Part shown: positions 45,149 to 57,400 of the stretch, piece by piece
Numbering within the stretch: the stretch's first letter is position 1
How the letters are laid out: each line of letters begins with the position of its first letter
Assembly (NCBI GenBank): GCA_963691815.1
Contig: OY829645.1
Location: 9,038,856-9,102,855 of the forward strand
Direction of reading: 5' to 3'
From: Echiichthys vipera
Taxonomy: Eukaryota > Chordata > Actinopteri > Perciformes > Trachinidae
DNA length: 64,000 nt
Position numbers and translations under genes: made by a program
Notes under the pieces: model-generated
The model's input: only the letters and a program-made list of their open reading frames with translations
Database searches by the model: none
Told to the model about the DNA's origin: nothing

Positions 45149-45676
45149 ATGGTTTGTATAATTTAAAATGGATATTACTGAACTATGCCCCGTGTTTTTG
45201 TTTGCACATTAAATACAATTACTACATAATTAAAATATGTAATAAAGAAGACATTCACATAATTAGACCTTGCCCAAAAACAAAGGACACAGTCATTTTA
45301 GATACTATACAAAGTACTCCTACAACATCACTTTCTTTACCAATTAGAGCTACACTCAAATTGGTAACTGTGCAAGAACAAAACAGTGTGAAAATGATCG
45401 ATTTAACAAAATGTTATATATATTTTTATACCACACACACTCGCTCAAATGTGGACCCTCCCTCTCCTCTCCACTACCACGACTATGCGACTGGCAGAGC
45501 ATGGATCATTTCTGAATATTTATAAACATATAGGGTTCGGCTCTTGCTTTTTTTTTAGTGCTTTAAATGAAAGTGTGTCTGTTTGACTTGTATTTAGATG
45601 TGTCCAAAATGTCATCTCTCTCTCTGACCTAATTGTATTGATACTCTTGATTTATATGTATTTTAATTTTCTCTGA

Positions 45677-45706
45677 GTGTGTGTGTGTGTGTGTGTGTGT
45701 GCTTGC

Positions 45707-45760
<54 letters not shown>

Positions 45761-45785
45761 AAGAGAGAGAGTGAGTGAGAGAGAG
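45677..45785. repeat. TG then GA microsatellite
   Basis: Interrupted TG run (45677-45750) passing into GAGA (45750-45785), inside the P-like element near its right end. Confidence 0.9.
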
Positions 45786-46708
45786 ATTTATGTATTCATG
45801 TATGAAATACAGCCTATTAATACTCTATAAATGATTTCTCTTGTTGTGTTTATATTTATAGTGTTTGCAAAACACCTATCATACATCACATATATCATAT
45901 ATCAGAATATTCTATTACTGTTAATCCCACTGTGAATATTAAAATACGCTGAACCGTGTCCTGTCCTTACACTGAGTGGAGCGGGCGACCGGGCCAAGAT
46001 GGCGGCTCCACCGCTCGTCAGCGCCAATAGGCCCAACGTTCGATGAGGCGTCTACTCTTTATGTCTATGGTCCTCACTTACTGTTGTGTCTGATGTTATT
46101 CAGATTTCTCCTGCCTATACAGTAGGTTTGTTGCCTATAAAACATCATGCCAGACAGTTCCAGATAGACACTTTCTTTACACATTCTAAACACTTGGCAG
46201 TAGGACATTTCTGAAACAATAATTAGGCTTATATTTGTCACACCGCAGTGAGGAATGTCCTGTCTTGGGTTTTTTTGTCTTGTGAATTTCATGTTTTTAT
46301 TTTGAAAAGTAACTCTCCTCTCGTTTCAGGTCACTTGCCCTTCCTCTTGTGTCACCGTTTTTTTTTTTACAGTTATTTGATAACTTAGTTAGTTTGTAGA
46401 TTTAGATTACCAATAGGAGATAAAACCATGATAAAACAACTAATAAATAATGATGTATGGTTACAGGTTAAACTACCCAGCAGTATTGGAAGAAATTAAA
46501 TGAGCTCCATCTTTACCAGCTGCAACATTAAAGTGATAAACAAATTAATACATCAATAATAGGCTACGAATCCAATAATATAACAGACTGTATATGATTC
46601 TGAAATTCTGAAATCTGAAGCAATTTAACTTTTGTGCTCTTAAGATTCTGAATACATGACTTACTTGTAACATAGTATTTAAACACATTATTATTATTCA
46701 CCTGCTTT

Positions 46709-47176
46709 TACTTGAAGTATAATTCCGGTGTAAAATCCTCCCATGGTCTTTTTCGACACTTGCACACATCAAATGAACCATCAAGACAGTTTTTTTTTTC
46801 CTGTAACAACCATTAACGGAGAAATGCCGGAGAGTCGCTAACAGCCGGACCTGGCTGTCAGTGATTACATCGGGGCAGCACGGTGAATGCATTCAAATGT
46901 CTTTTTAAATCCCTAATACTGCTCCAAATAACAGCAAACCTCTGCAGTAGCATGAGAAGAGTCCCTACACAGAAAACAGAGCACCAACAGCGTAGTTAGA
47001 GAACACAGAGTTTATTAAAAGAGTGTTTTAAAGACTTACCTACTGGCCCCTGTACCAGCTCCTCTCATAGTAAAGTCCATTCAAATCGATTACCAAAGTC
47101 AATCCCAAAGGAAGGAGCACATTGGTGCCGAAAAAGATCATGGGATGATTTTACGCTGGAATTTCACTTTAAGTTG
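46709..47176. mobile_element. 468-base MITE with about 45-base inverted ends, upstream of EFCC1
   Basis: The left arm is CTTGAAGTATAATTCCGGTG, then TAAAATCCTCCCATGGTC and TTTTTCGACAC. The right arm in reverse complement is CTTAAAGTGAAATTCCAGCG, then TAAAATCATCCCATGATC and TTTTTCGGCAC. The match is long and ordered. I saw no clear target duplication, and the superfamily is unknown. The element ends about 580 bases before the EFCC1 start codon. Confidence 0.7.
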
Positions 47177-47753
47177 CCTGGCTTCATCCTTCACCATGAG
47201 CCTCACAATCAGAAGCTGTTGTGAAAATCTGCATACAAGCGAGCTCATGCATCTGCATCAGGAATAAAGCAAGGTGCAAATTTTGCTAAAAAACAAAACA
47301 AACTTGCTATGAGCTTGTGTTTTACCACTGCGTCAAGATCATGTTACTAAAACAATCTTCAGTTTAAAAAAAGAGAGTTGGGAATAGGCTACCTCTGCTC
47401 CACAGCATATTCGTCTCCTGGGCATCTTACATCTTAACAAGGACCGTTGAACCCAAGTGAATGACAAAAGTTTACACACCTGGTGGCAATTACAACCAGA
47501 CAAACGGCAGTATAGTAGGCTGTGTGTTGTTACGGACTCATTCTCACTCCTGGATTTTGGGGGCAGTGCTAAATTCAAATGTGTTCTGTTTTAACACACG
47601 CCTCATTTCAGCTCCGGTAGTCTGCTGAGATCTTCCACTGAGAGGATGAACACAACACACAGACACATATACACACACACACATACACAGGACGAGAAGA
47701 AGAAACAAAGTCACTGTGTTCAGTTTGAGGAAATATGATGTATCTCAGTAGAA
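47177..47753 (+). promoter_or_regulatory. EFCC1 upstream region
   Basis: 577 bases between the MITE and the EFCC1 start. It contains a CA-rich stretch (about 47655-47690) and a purine-rich GACGAGAAGAAGAAAC. No TATA box or CpG-dense core is obvious. The promoter and leader must be here, or in or beyond the MITE. Confidence 0.4.
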
Positions 47754-48431
47754 ATGATGGATGCAGTAGACTCCTTTGATCCGTATGGTCGACCAGCGCG
47801 CAGGACACAATGGATAGTCAGCACTCTGGCTTACCATTACGGACTGGACCGGGGAGTGGAGAACGAAATTATAGTTTTGGCTACCGGATTGGATCAATAC
47901 CTGCAGGAGATTTTTCATCACATGGACTATCAAGGTGGAGGCAAAATTCCCATCGAGGATTTTAACATCTTGTGCGAAGTTTTGGGACTAAACAAAGACT
48001 CGGAGGACACAGAATGCACTGGTGTTTTAGACAGTCTACCCAGTGAGCTCTCCTTCAGACACTTCCACGCTAAACTGTGCGGATATTTCAGCACCCAGGC
48101 GGGCTGTCAGTACGAGAACGGTCGGTTGCTGGTCGGGAAGGACAGCGAGCACATAGAGACTCAGATCCGCCTGAGAAGCCCTCTGAGGCGGCGAGAGAAG
48201 CTGGTGTCTGTGGGTGCGAGCGGAGAGTCCGGTCCTTCCTCAGAGGGACGGCACGCATCCGGCCGCAGGCTCGGATCCTGCTCCAAAGAGTGCTATGAGG
48301 AGATCGTGGCCCTGGAGGAAGCAGAGGACCGAATAGCGAAACTGGAAGATGAGAACGCAAGTTTGAGGGAGCTGATTGAGGACATGCGAGCCGCACTTCA
48401 GAGCAGCGATGCCCGCTGTTTGGCTCTGCAG
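47754..48431 (+). CDS. efcc1: EFCC1 exon 1
   Basis: ATG at 47754 is followed by a second ATG, and either could be used. The exon ends SSDARCLALQ with donor CAG|gtgagc in phase 0. The GC content rises in the second half, as is usual for a first coding exon. The conserved HIETQIRLRSPLRRRE stretch sits near residues 131-146. Confidence 0.92.
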
Positions 48432-51400
48432 GTGAGCTGATGCTGCTGGTGCATTACATTCCTATTCAGTAACACTTTATAACAAGGGTTAAAGTCATAT
48501 ACATCAGAAATGCTTAACCAATGCACTGGTGCAATTTGATGCATGATGTAGGCTAGGGATTCTTGTTGCACACTATATGACTTTATGCGATTTAATAGAT
48601 CATGGATATTAATTCACAGTTAGGCCTACTTCATACGTTAATTGATATATCACCAAATTAGCTGAGATAATCTTGCATAGCCTAAAGGTTAATGTTTGGA
48701 CCAGTGGAGTGTATCAGATAAAGATGCACTTAAACCAAAATCAGCAGGTGTCACTTGAAAAATGATTAAGAGGACATGTTTAAGCTTCACTCAACAACAC
48801 AAACACATTTCTTTTTAAAGTAATGTCCATGCTATTATTGTGTCAATTTATCATATAATGTAATGATAGGCTTTGCAAATGCATTACTCTGAAGATTAGC
48901 TTTTAAGAGTAACAGAGCTCTTATACAGATGCTGATTAAAATTACAATTTGGTGTATTGTTGTTAATTTTGTTTTTCTTGTTACTTATTCTCCCCTTTGT
49001 GCCAGAGAAACAAAGAAATCTTCACTGTAAAAAAAAAAGAAGAAATCCCTGAACAGTTTTAAAGTCATTCAGCCCTTCATGACACATTCAATCAAACAAG
49101 CTTTAAGAAAAAAACTTCTTTTACATAAAAAAGATATGCTTTGAAAGCCTTTTTAACCTTTTCACACAGCATTTGGCCAGAGCAAAATTGACCCCTATTA
49201 TAGTGTTGCCATTTATTCTGCTAAGTAGAAGGTGGCTTTGACTCACAAAACCCTTCTTAGATCTTTAATATAATACTGTCTTCTAAAAATGTAGCATTCA
49301 GTTGGATCAAAGAAGCTGTCAATGGGCACAATGGCATCAGGAACCGTGGTGCTTATAGGGCTTCTGTTCCCGCATATTCTTGCATAGACACAAGACAACA
49401 GCTGCCACCAACACACCCAAGTTATAGCCTAACAATGTATAACTGATAAGCACAAGTGGTTGATTGATAACTATTAACAGTACAAGTTACAATATCAACC
49501 CTTTGTAAATTACCAGTGGTACCAGAGGTTTCTCACTGTCCAACAAGTCAACAGCAGAAGTAAGTCTTTTCACAACCTGGCAACCCATGACTCATAACTT
49601 ATCAGCATTAGTAAATTACGCATTATGATGATGATGAGGCGGAGGAGGATTATTATTTGTTGGAAATTGATAAATCCATTACCCTTTCATTAATGCATCA
49701 CTAACATCATAACCGCAGACTAAATGGTTTATTAAAGCGAGAAACTCACAATCTTTTTATTGTGGATTTAATTAAGGACTTGATTATCAATGACTTACCA
49801 GCAAGAGAGATTTCCCACAGTCCAGCATCCTAAATATTTCTCTTTATAATGACTTTTAATGATGCTGTCAATCGATTAAAATATTTAATTGCAATTAATC
49901 ACATTATTGTCTATAGGTATCTCCAAATTAATTAAAAACTATTAAAATTTTATAGAAAAAACGATCTGTTCTAAATGTTCCTTAAGGGGATATTTTTTAA
50001 GTTTTTAATACTCTAATCAACATGGGAGTGGACAAATATGCTTGCTTTATGAAAATGTATATTTATTATTATTGCAACAATCCAAAACAATGACAAATAT
50101 TGTCCAGAATATTCTCCAGAATAACCTCAAAGGTACTGCATGCTCGAAAAATGTCAAAAAAGACTGGATGTACTCCTGTGGTAACTCAGTTCAAATGAAA
50201 AGTAAATGCAGATAACTTTGGTCTTGTCCAGAGAACCATCTGGTTTTGAAGATGAACTTGCCATTCAAAAGAGCCTCTTCATTCATTTCCACTCAAGGAG
50301 GTTTGTTTCTGCTGCAATCCACAATGTTACTGCTGCATCACTTCCTGATTTCCAAAACTACAGGGAGGGCCGAAGAACGTGTGGACGTTAATCGCGTGTC
50401 AAAAAAATAGTGGCATTTAGAGGGATTTGTGTTAACTCATTATTGTCGCGTTAACTTCAACTTTTAACTGATAAATGAATGGTTTATTAACCAAAATAAA
50501 GCATAAGTTACAATTAAGATCGTAGTCGCAGCCGGTATGCCAGGTTTGTTGCAGAGTGTGTCAAGTGATGAATCATTCAGGTTAACGACTCATTTGGACT
50601 AATCAATTAATTTGACAACAGTATTTAACGTTAGTCATTCTTCAGCTGGAAGTCTTTCTTTGAGTGGTGTGGAATCCATTAGCTAGCTCTCAACTCAAAA
50701 TTATTCTTGTTTCTGTAGCAACAACAGACAACCCTGGCAACCCACAATGCCCAACGCTATTGGCTGCTACGATGGAAACAGAACGTGACAGAAATTGTCA
50801 AATTTAAAAAAAAATAATAATAATTCAGACTAAATATATTTATATTTTTGGAAAGGCAACACTGTCTTTCTGTACTCCCCAAAACACCCCAGGGCTGTGG
50901 GTGTTTTTTAAATATAGCTTTTAGTAAAGATTCTACATATTCAACTTTAATCAGCTTAATACAATGTGCTTTATCAGAAAGTTGTACAAAAACCTGATCC
51001 TTAATTGACTGTTTTATTAACATTTTTTTACTGCAGAGTGGTCTATTAGGTGTCCAATATTTTTGAAAAATTGTTTACAACTGCAAACTTGATAGCTTAT
51101 TATAATAGTTTATCATTGACTTGACTATTAATGACATAACTACAAGATAAACTTTTCACAAACTAGTAACCAAAAACTTGTTCCTATTAATGGCTTTAAG
51201 TGATCTTATAAAGCCATTAGTTACAGTTTATATCATCTTCCTAGTCACATTTACTGGAATGCAACACTTTGGTTTTGGGTAATATGTTGATCTGGTCCCC
51301 TATTGTCACCTGTTGCACGTTTAGGTAGGACTGTGGAAAAGCCACTCCAAACATAAACCAGAGGAAGGCTGTTTTGCTGCCCACCAGAAACAAGCGGCCC

Positions 51401-54400
51401 AGAAAAGTTTGAGCAACACCAACCTGAAAAGCAGCACCTACAGTAACCTGAGAAGCCTGCAGAACATTATCCATGAGATAGAGCTGCTGCGGAGCTCCAG
51501 AGAACGACAGGTAGAGGAGACCATGCTGTGTAATGAGAGACTGGAGCAGGAGCTATGGAGCTCTAAAGAGACTGTGGCTGCTTTAGAGGACTGCAACCGA
51601 GTCCTGAAGAGGGAGCAGGTGGACATGAGGGGAAAGGTGGAGGAGGCCAGGCAGGCGCTGCTCAGCGGCCTGGGTAAGGTGAAGGAACTGGAGGCCAGAG
51701 CTAGTCATGTGCCGACGTTGCAGAGGCACATCCTCCAGCTGGAATCAGAGCTCCTGTACTACAGGTAAGGGAACACTGTATCATATATAGCATTTTATTT
51801 TATTTTTCACACATCCATCACTTTACAAGTTCAATAATGAATCATGAATTTCTATGGAGGAGGAGAGACTGTCCAAGAGTCCATTTGTACTTGTAAGTAT
51901 TTACGCCAAGACAAAAAAACAGGAGGGAGATTGAGAAGGTGTTTTGAAACATTTATAAACACTTTTGTCTGTAAGACAGGGTCGAGGTCTATGGAACACC
52001 AAAAATGTTCTATATTTTAGAAATAAAAAGATATTGTGAAATAATGAATATACTGTGCTAAATGAACCAACAATTTCTGAAGTTATTGAAGATGTGATTA
52101 AAACTTGAGACATTATTATGAAATGTTATTCCTTCATTCATTTTTAATTTCACCATAGACATTTTATTTCATAATGCAAAAATGCTTTTTTATTCTATTA
52201 TGGTATTTTTCTCAGTAATACATTTAATTTCCAGCAGCACTTATCTACTGTTCAGAATGACTTTGACATTGTTGTTCTTTAGCTAACAGGAGCGAAGTGG
52301 CTAATTCGGTTAGCTGTTGTTCACAATGACAATGCCACTGTCATGACAAGTGACATTACAAAAAGTGATATTATGAACTCAGAATTGTTATTGGGAAACA
52401 TTTCCTTAAAAATATCGATGATGAAATAAAAATGTGGCCTACAAAATTTTGTCATTATGAAAATAAGAATGATGAAAGAACATGTTGTAATAATGAGAAT
52501 AAGAATAATGTATAATGTATTACAATATTTTACAAGTGAAATTAGCTGTGCACTATATGGCCTATTTTTTTCTTGAAATTATACAAAACACAATTTACAG
52601 ATAATACACAGTAAGTGAAAAAAAAAAAAAGACAAGTCCAAATAACAAAGCGATCTTAGAGTGTTGAGTTCTTGGTGTCTCCTCTGTATTCAGGCGATGG
52701 TGCTGGAGGTGGAAGGTGGGTTGCAATCATGACCTCAGAACTTCTAAAATCCTGGCTACCGCCCCGTTGGAAAGTGAATTTTCTGCAGTTATAATCCACT
52801 GTTTACCTCTAACATTTTGATATTGATTTTTTGCTTTTGTATTGATATAGAAATAAGGGTGTTACTTCAACGTTGCACGTTGTCCCAAGGTCACAGAAAG
52901 AGAGCATAGACTGTAAGACCCCTTTGTACCTCTTCATTATCCAGTCAGCTGTCAAACCCTGAGCAAAACCAGTGTCTGGCTGTTCATCATGTCATTAGGA
53001 AGAAGGCTTGTTTTGGCAGGTTATTGCATTAGGGAGGCCTTTGTGGCCACAATGAACCAGAATGAATTATAATCCTTTGTATGGAGTGAAATTATTCTGT
53101 TTACATCTGGCTTCATGCCTGGAAACCTCTGCCATGCTGCTTACGAAGGCTTGATGTGGTTTACTTTTCCAATTTTCAGCCTTGTTGTGTTTTGGTTTAT
53201 TTAACAGGCATCGTGTGTGGCAGGTCGGTACTGCCTGAGCTCCGCTACTGTTGGGAACTATTCATTTTGGTAGAAGTAAGGGTGTAATTGGACTTTTAAA
53301 GTACAAAGCTGTTGGTTTTATGTTTATCTCTGCATCTGTTGTCCCAGCTCCAACTATATAACCAGTGTCTACAGGTCTGGCTTTCTTGGCAGCAGATGTC
53401 ATTAAATAGTTGTAACATCTATCTAAAGCTGTTATTACGGACTCATGACACATTCACAACCAGACCAATATCATTAAATCCTCACTCCTACTACCTGCCT
53501 ATAGGTGATTCTAACAAATAACAAATTTTGCAACCACAATACCCTTCTCAAAACCCTAAACTCTCCTAATCTATGCAGAATGCATTCCAAAGTCTTTTCA
53601 CTGCCCATCCATTGATACCCTAATGACAAATAATTCAACACCACAAAGGCTCTGACTTGTCAAGAGAGAGCTCCATTGAGTGAGAACCTCAACAGACTGA
53701 CCATTCTCATCAGTCTCCGCTCACTTCTTTCACTCTGCTCCCAATGAACAATACCACACAGGCACCCCAGTCCTATGGATCTTAGCAACCAAGCTCCATG
53801 AAAAAAGCATCTTTGCTTGCCCAGTCACATCTCATCCGAGGAGAGGGTCAGAAAGAAAGGTGCCAGTTGAGGTGTTGTCCTTTAAGATTTGAGTGAGATG
53901 AAAATGCTTTTTGTTTTCCTTTACATCTTGCTTAAAAACTGTGTGACTCTGGGTTGCATTAAAATGAAGTCATTATTCTTTCAATTCATTGTCTAAGTGT
54001 CAGATGTCCATTTGATGGGGTTAGACAGGGTTCTCGTATCTTAAATCAAGGAAATTAGGGTCATACATTGTCTTTTATTTACTATAAATTTTCTGTAGAA
54101 TCTCATTTGCAGATGGTGCGTTTAAGGCTGATGTAAGGCTGGGCAATAATTCGAAATGATAATTTATCGTCTTTCGTTGGAATCCTATCATGATTAAACC
54201 ATATATTAAGATAGTGATACACAATTATGTAGCCTAATCTGCATTGATAATAACAAGCAAATTTCTCTGAAAATCTAATCTGAAATATTGAAATATCAAG
54301 ATTATTTCACTTGAAATGTTACTTATTTATTTTTTAAATGTATTTGTATTGTTTGCACATGTTATATCATTGTATATATCGTGTTTGAAATATGAAATTA

Positions 54401-57400
54401 CCTGTATTGGTATAGTTGGCCAGTGTGTCCAGCCTTAGGCTGATGGGAAAATTGTCACATGCACAGTAGTTTACCGTGAAACATCCAGTGGTGTGTGTTT
54501 CTTTGATGAACTTAGCATTAGCCAATGAAAGAACATTAATATTAATTTTGTTACATTTATGTTAGCTAGCTTTAGACATTAACCTCTTTTTCTTATCATG
54601 AGTCATGGTTGCTAGCTAGCTGCCAAGATGGGCAGATGCAGGTTTAATGACAAATGGTTTTGTAGGTGGTTGGCGCCGACAGGAAACAAAGCAAGGTGTA
54701 ATATATGGCGAAAGACTTTGGTGTTAGGGGCCATGGGGGTCAATGCTGTTGAATCCCACATGAAAAGCTTGAGCAGTCTGCAGTGGGACCAATGCCTGCA
54801 TTGTTTGCACGTTAGTAGCCCTAAAACTTTGTACAACTTCTCAACAGTTAGCACTGAGCAAATTTGTGTTATAGCCAGAAACACAAAAGGCTGATGTAAT
54901 GTTGTTTTTTCTGAGCACATTCATTCAAGTCAAATGTTACTCAGCACTGAACAAAAGAAAGGAAAAGTCACTCTTTTCTATCAAAGAAACATTTAGGATC
55001 GACTGTAACTTTATCCCTGTGGCTTATTTCTAAACTGATGGGATTATAATAATGACATTAATTTAAATGCTGCTGGATCTGAGAGCTGGCACTGCTTCTG
55101 TCCTGTGGATTACACTTAAGCGCAGTGATAATAAAGATGGAGATAATAATTCCTTTTTTAATAATTCATTTTATTTATATAGCGCTTTTCAGTGACCCAA
55201 AGTCGCTTACAATGACATGAACAAAAACAAAATCAAGAAAGGGGCAATTATATCATCATAGACATGCTTAAATGCATCCTTATGATATTAATGCACCTAT
55301 ATGAGGCCTAACACAGTAGGACAGCCACTCATTTTACCCGGCATCAGTGCACCCTTGAGAATATTTTTGCATCTTTCCTGCTGGAAATGGGTTAAGAAGC
55401 TAGCAGGCTTTGTCCAAAATCTGGGTACCAAAGCTTAAACTCACTCTTTGTTTTGTTTGTTTAATCAGTACAAAAATATTAGGTTTAAAACTGAAGTTGC
55501 CTTGCACAGAGCCAGACTAACTGTTACACCCAGTATCCAGTCTTTGTGTTAAACTAAGCAGTTGCTGGCTCTAGCTTCATATTTTCTATGCAGACCTGAG
55601 AGTATTCCTCTACGTATTCTTGTCACTAGGTTTTTATGGTATCTTATGAACAATTCACAACAACTCAGATGAAAAGACATTCTATTTATCACTGTGAAAC
55701 ACCGGTACATGACTGCGATGGGTTAAGTTAAGCCAAGAAACGTTGATGATTAAGTTTTGGTACCAAAACTATCATTAAGTTTAGGCAACAAGACAACTGT
55801 TATGTGATCGGCTAAAGGTTGAATATGTAGAATCTTTATTAAAAGCCATATTTGAAAAAGAATAACGCACCGACAGCCACAGGCTTTTTGAGGGGTACAG
55901 AATGATAGTATTGCTTTTCCATAAAAAAATATATTTAGTCAGAATTGATATTTTAAAATTTTCGTGACAGGTTTGAGAATGACTTTCTGTCATGTTTTGT
56001 TTCCATTGTAGCAGCCAATAGCGTTGGACATTGCAGGTTGCCAGGGTTGTCTCTTGTTCAGCGCAGCTACTGTAGGCTAGCACTGAGTGAAGCTAAGGGG
56101 GCGTTATTTGTCCCAGCAGCTGAGTGACCGGAGACGGGCAAAAACTAGGGTTTATATAGGCCAAGCATTCACTCCATGGACTAAGATAACTTTTGTGTAA
56201 ACAGTAACGGCTAACGGTAACTGTCAGTCAAACTCCTCTGCAATACTTGTTCTTATGGTTCTCTTAAGTTTAGAGAAATGGTCCTGGTTTGTCCTAGTGC
56301 GTCCAGGACATGAAAACTGGTCCCCTCCTCCCTATGCAGAGTTTGGTGCTCTCATACTAAGTCACCTGATTTCCTTCTTTGCTCTAGACGTAATGTCTAA
56401 AGTAATGTGTAGGTTGATTACATGAGAATTACAGTGCCTTACTTTTTGTAGGTACAGCGGATGAGGGCAACATGTAATATGTAACATGTGATTTGCATCT
56501 TGATTTCCTTTTTAGTCATTATTAGCGCTTGGTGATGTCCACATTTTTCATCTAGAAAATCCCCTTTCAGCTTCCCATCAAATCTAGCAGACGTCAGTTC
56601 AGTGTCGGTAGAAAATGTGGTCAACATCAGTATGAAACTTAAGATATGTGGGTGTTGTTGCATAACATGTCTATTATTTCTTTGAATTGTACGCTAGAAC
56701 AGTGGGAGCCGCTCCTCTAACAGGAAAGTCTTTGTATAATAAGGTTGTCTTAAAGTGTCACTTTAAGTTCTGTATTTTACACTCATGAAGGTAAAGGGAC
56801 TCTAATTCAGCCACTATAGCCTATAGAGCTCTGTTGGCAAAAGGGATTAGACAATAGGGAACACAGCGTGAGGAACAAAAAGAAATGAGGGGGAGTAAAG
56901 CCTACCATCTGGAGGAAGAAGCAAACACTCAACTGTTTGTTCATGAAATGATGGACATGTTTTGCAAGGCCCACAAGAGAGGAATGGTTTCATTCAGCTT
57001 TCCATCTTCTTTTTGTTCTCCAAAGAAAAGACGTATGTATGAAACCATTCCTTAAAATAAACTTTACTCATTGTTCTTCCAAAATGTATTCCGATTTATT
57101 TTCCTGTTGAATCCAGGTGTCTCTATTTATAGTCCAGGGATTTCTAGAGAGCAAGCACGTGTGTCCTCAGTGTGCAAGTTTAAAACTCACTTTCCATTTT
57201 ATCGGCATGCCAGCAGACTTCTTCTCTGTGTGCCTCTCACCCCTGGCCCTCTGAAGGAAGGCCTCAGGGGAGGCATAATCTCCCAGCCTTTTCATGCTCT
57301 CTGCACGCCGCCTCAGAGCAGAGGGGAGAGGAGGGTCTAGCAGACCATTTATCTGCCTCTGCACAAGAGCTGCAGCATTGTGTAGAGCAGGTGCTGCCAC

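Larger units (their letters stand above)
44088..46070 (+). mobile_element. P-element-like (THAP-type) transposon, internally deleted
   Basis: The ends are inverted. The left begins CCATAGACATATAAAGAGTA and then GCATCGAACGTTGGGCC. The right in reverse complement begins CCATAGACATAAAGAGTAGA and then CTCATCGAACGTTGGGCC. GGCGGCCGCCATCTTGG or a close variant follows on both. TCCTCA flanks both sides (44082-44087, 46071-46076). A THAP start sits at 44228. TG microsatellites lie at 44516-44541 and 45677-45750. The element sits between the divergent CFAP92 and EFCC1 genes. P elements usually duplicate 8 bases; only six match here. Confidence 0.72.

Noticed and set aside
48077..48396. Long frames on the other strand and phase over EFCC1 exon 1
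   Set aside because: Shadows of the GC-richer EFCC1 coding exon. The EFCC1 frame alone matches known protein blocks.
54628..54920. Overlapping frames of 88 and 102 codons on both strands
   Set aside because: Intronic sequence with no splice sites, domain or similarity that I recognise. The two frames are mutual shadows.
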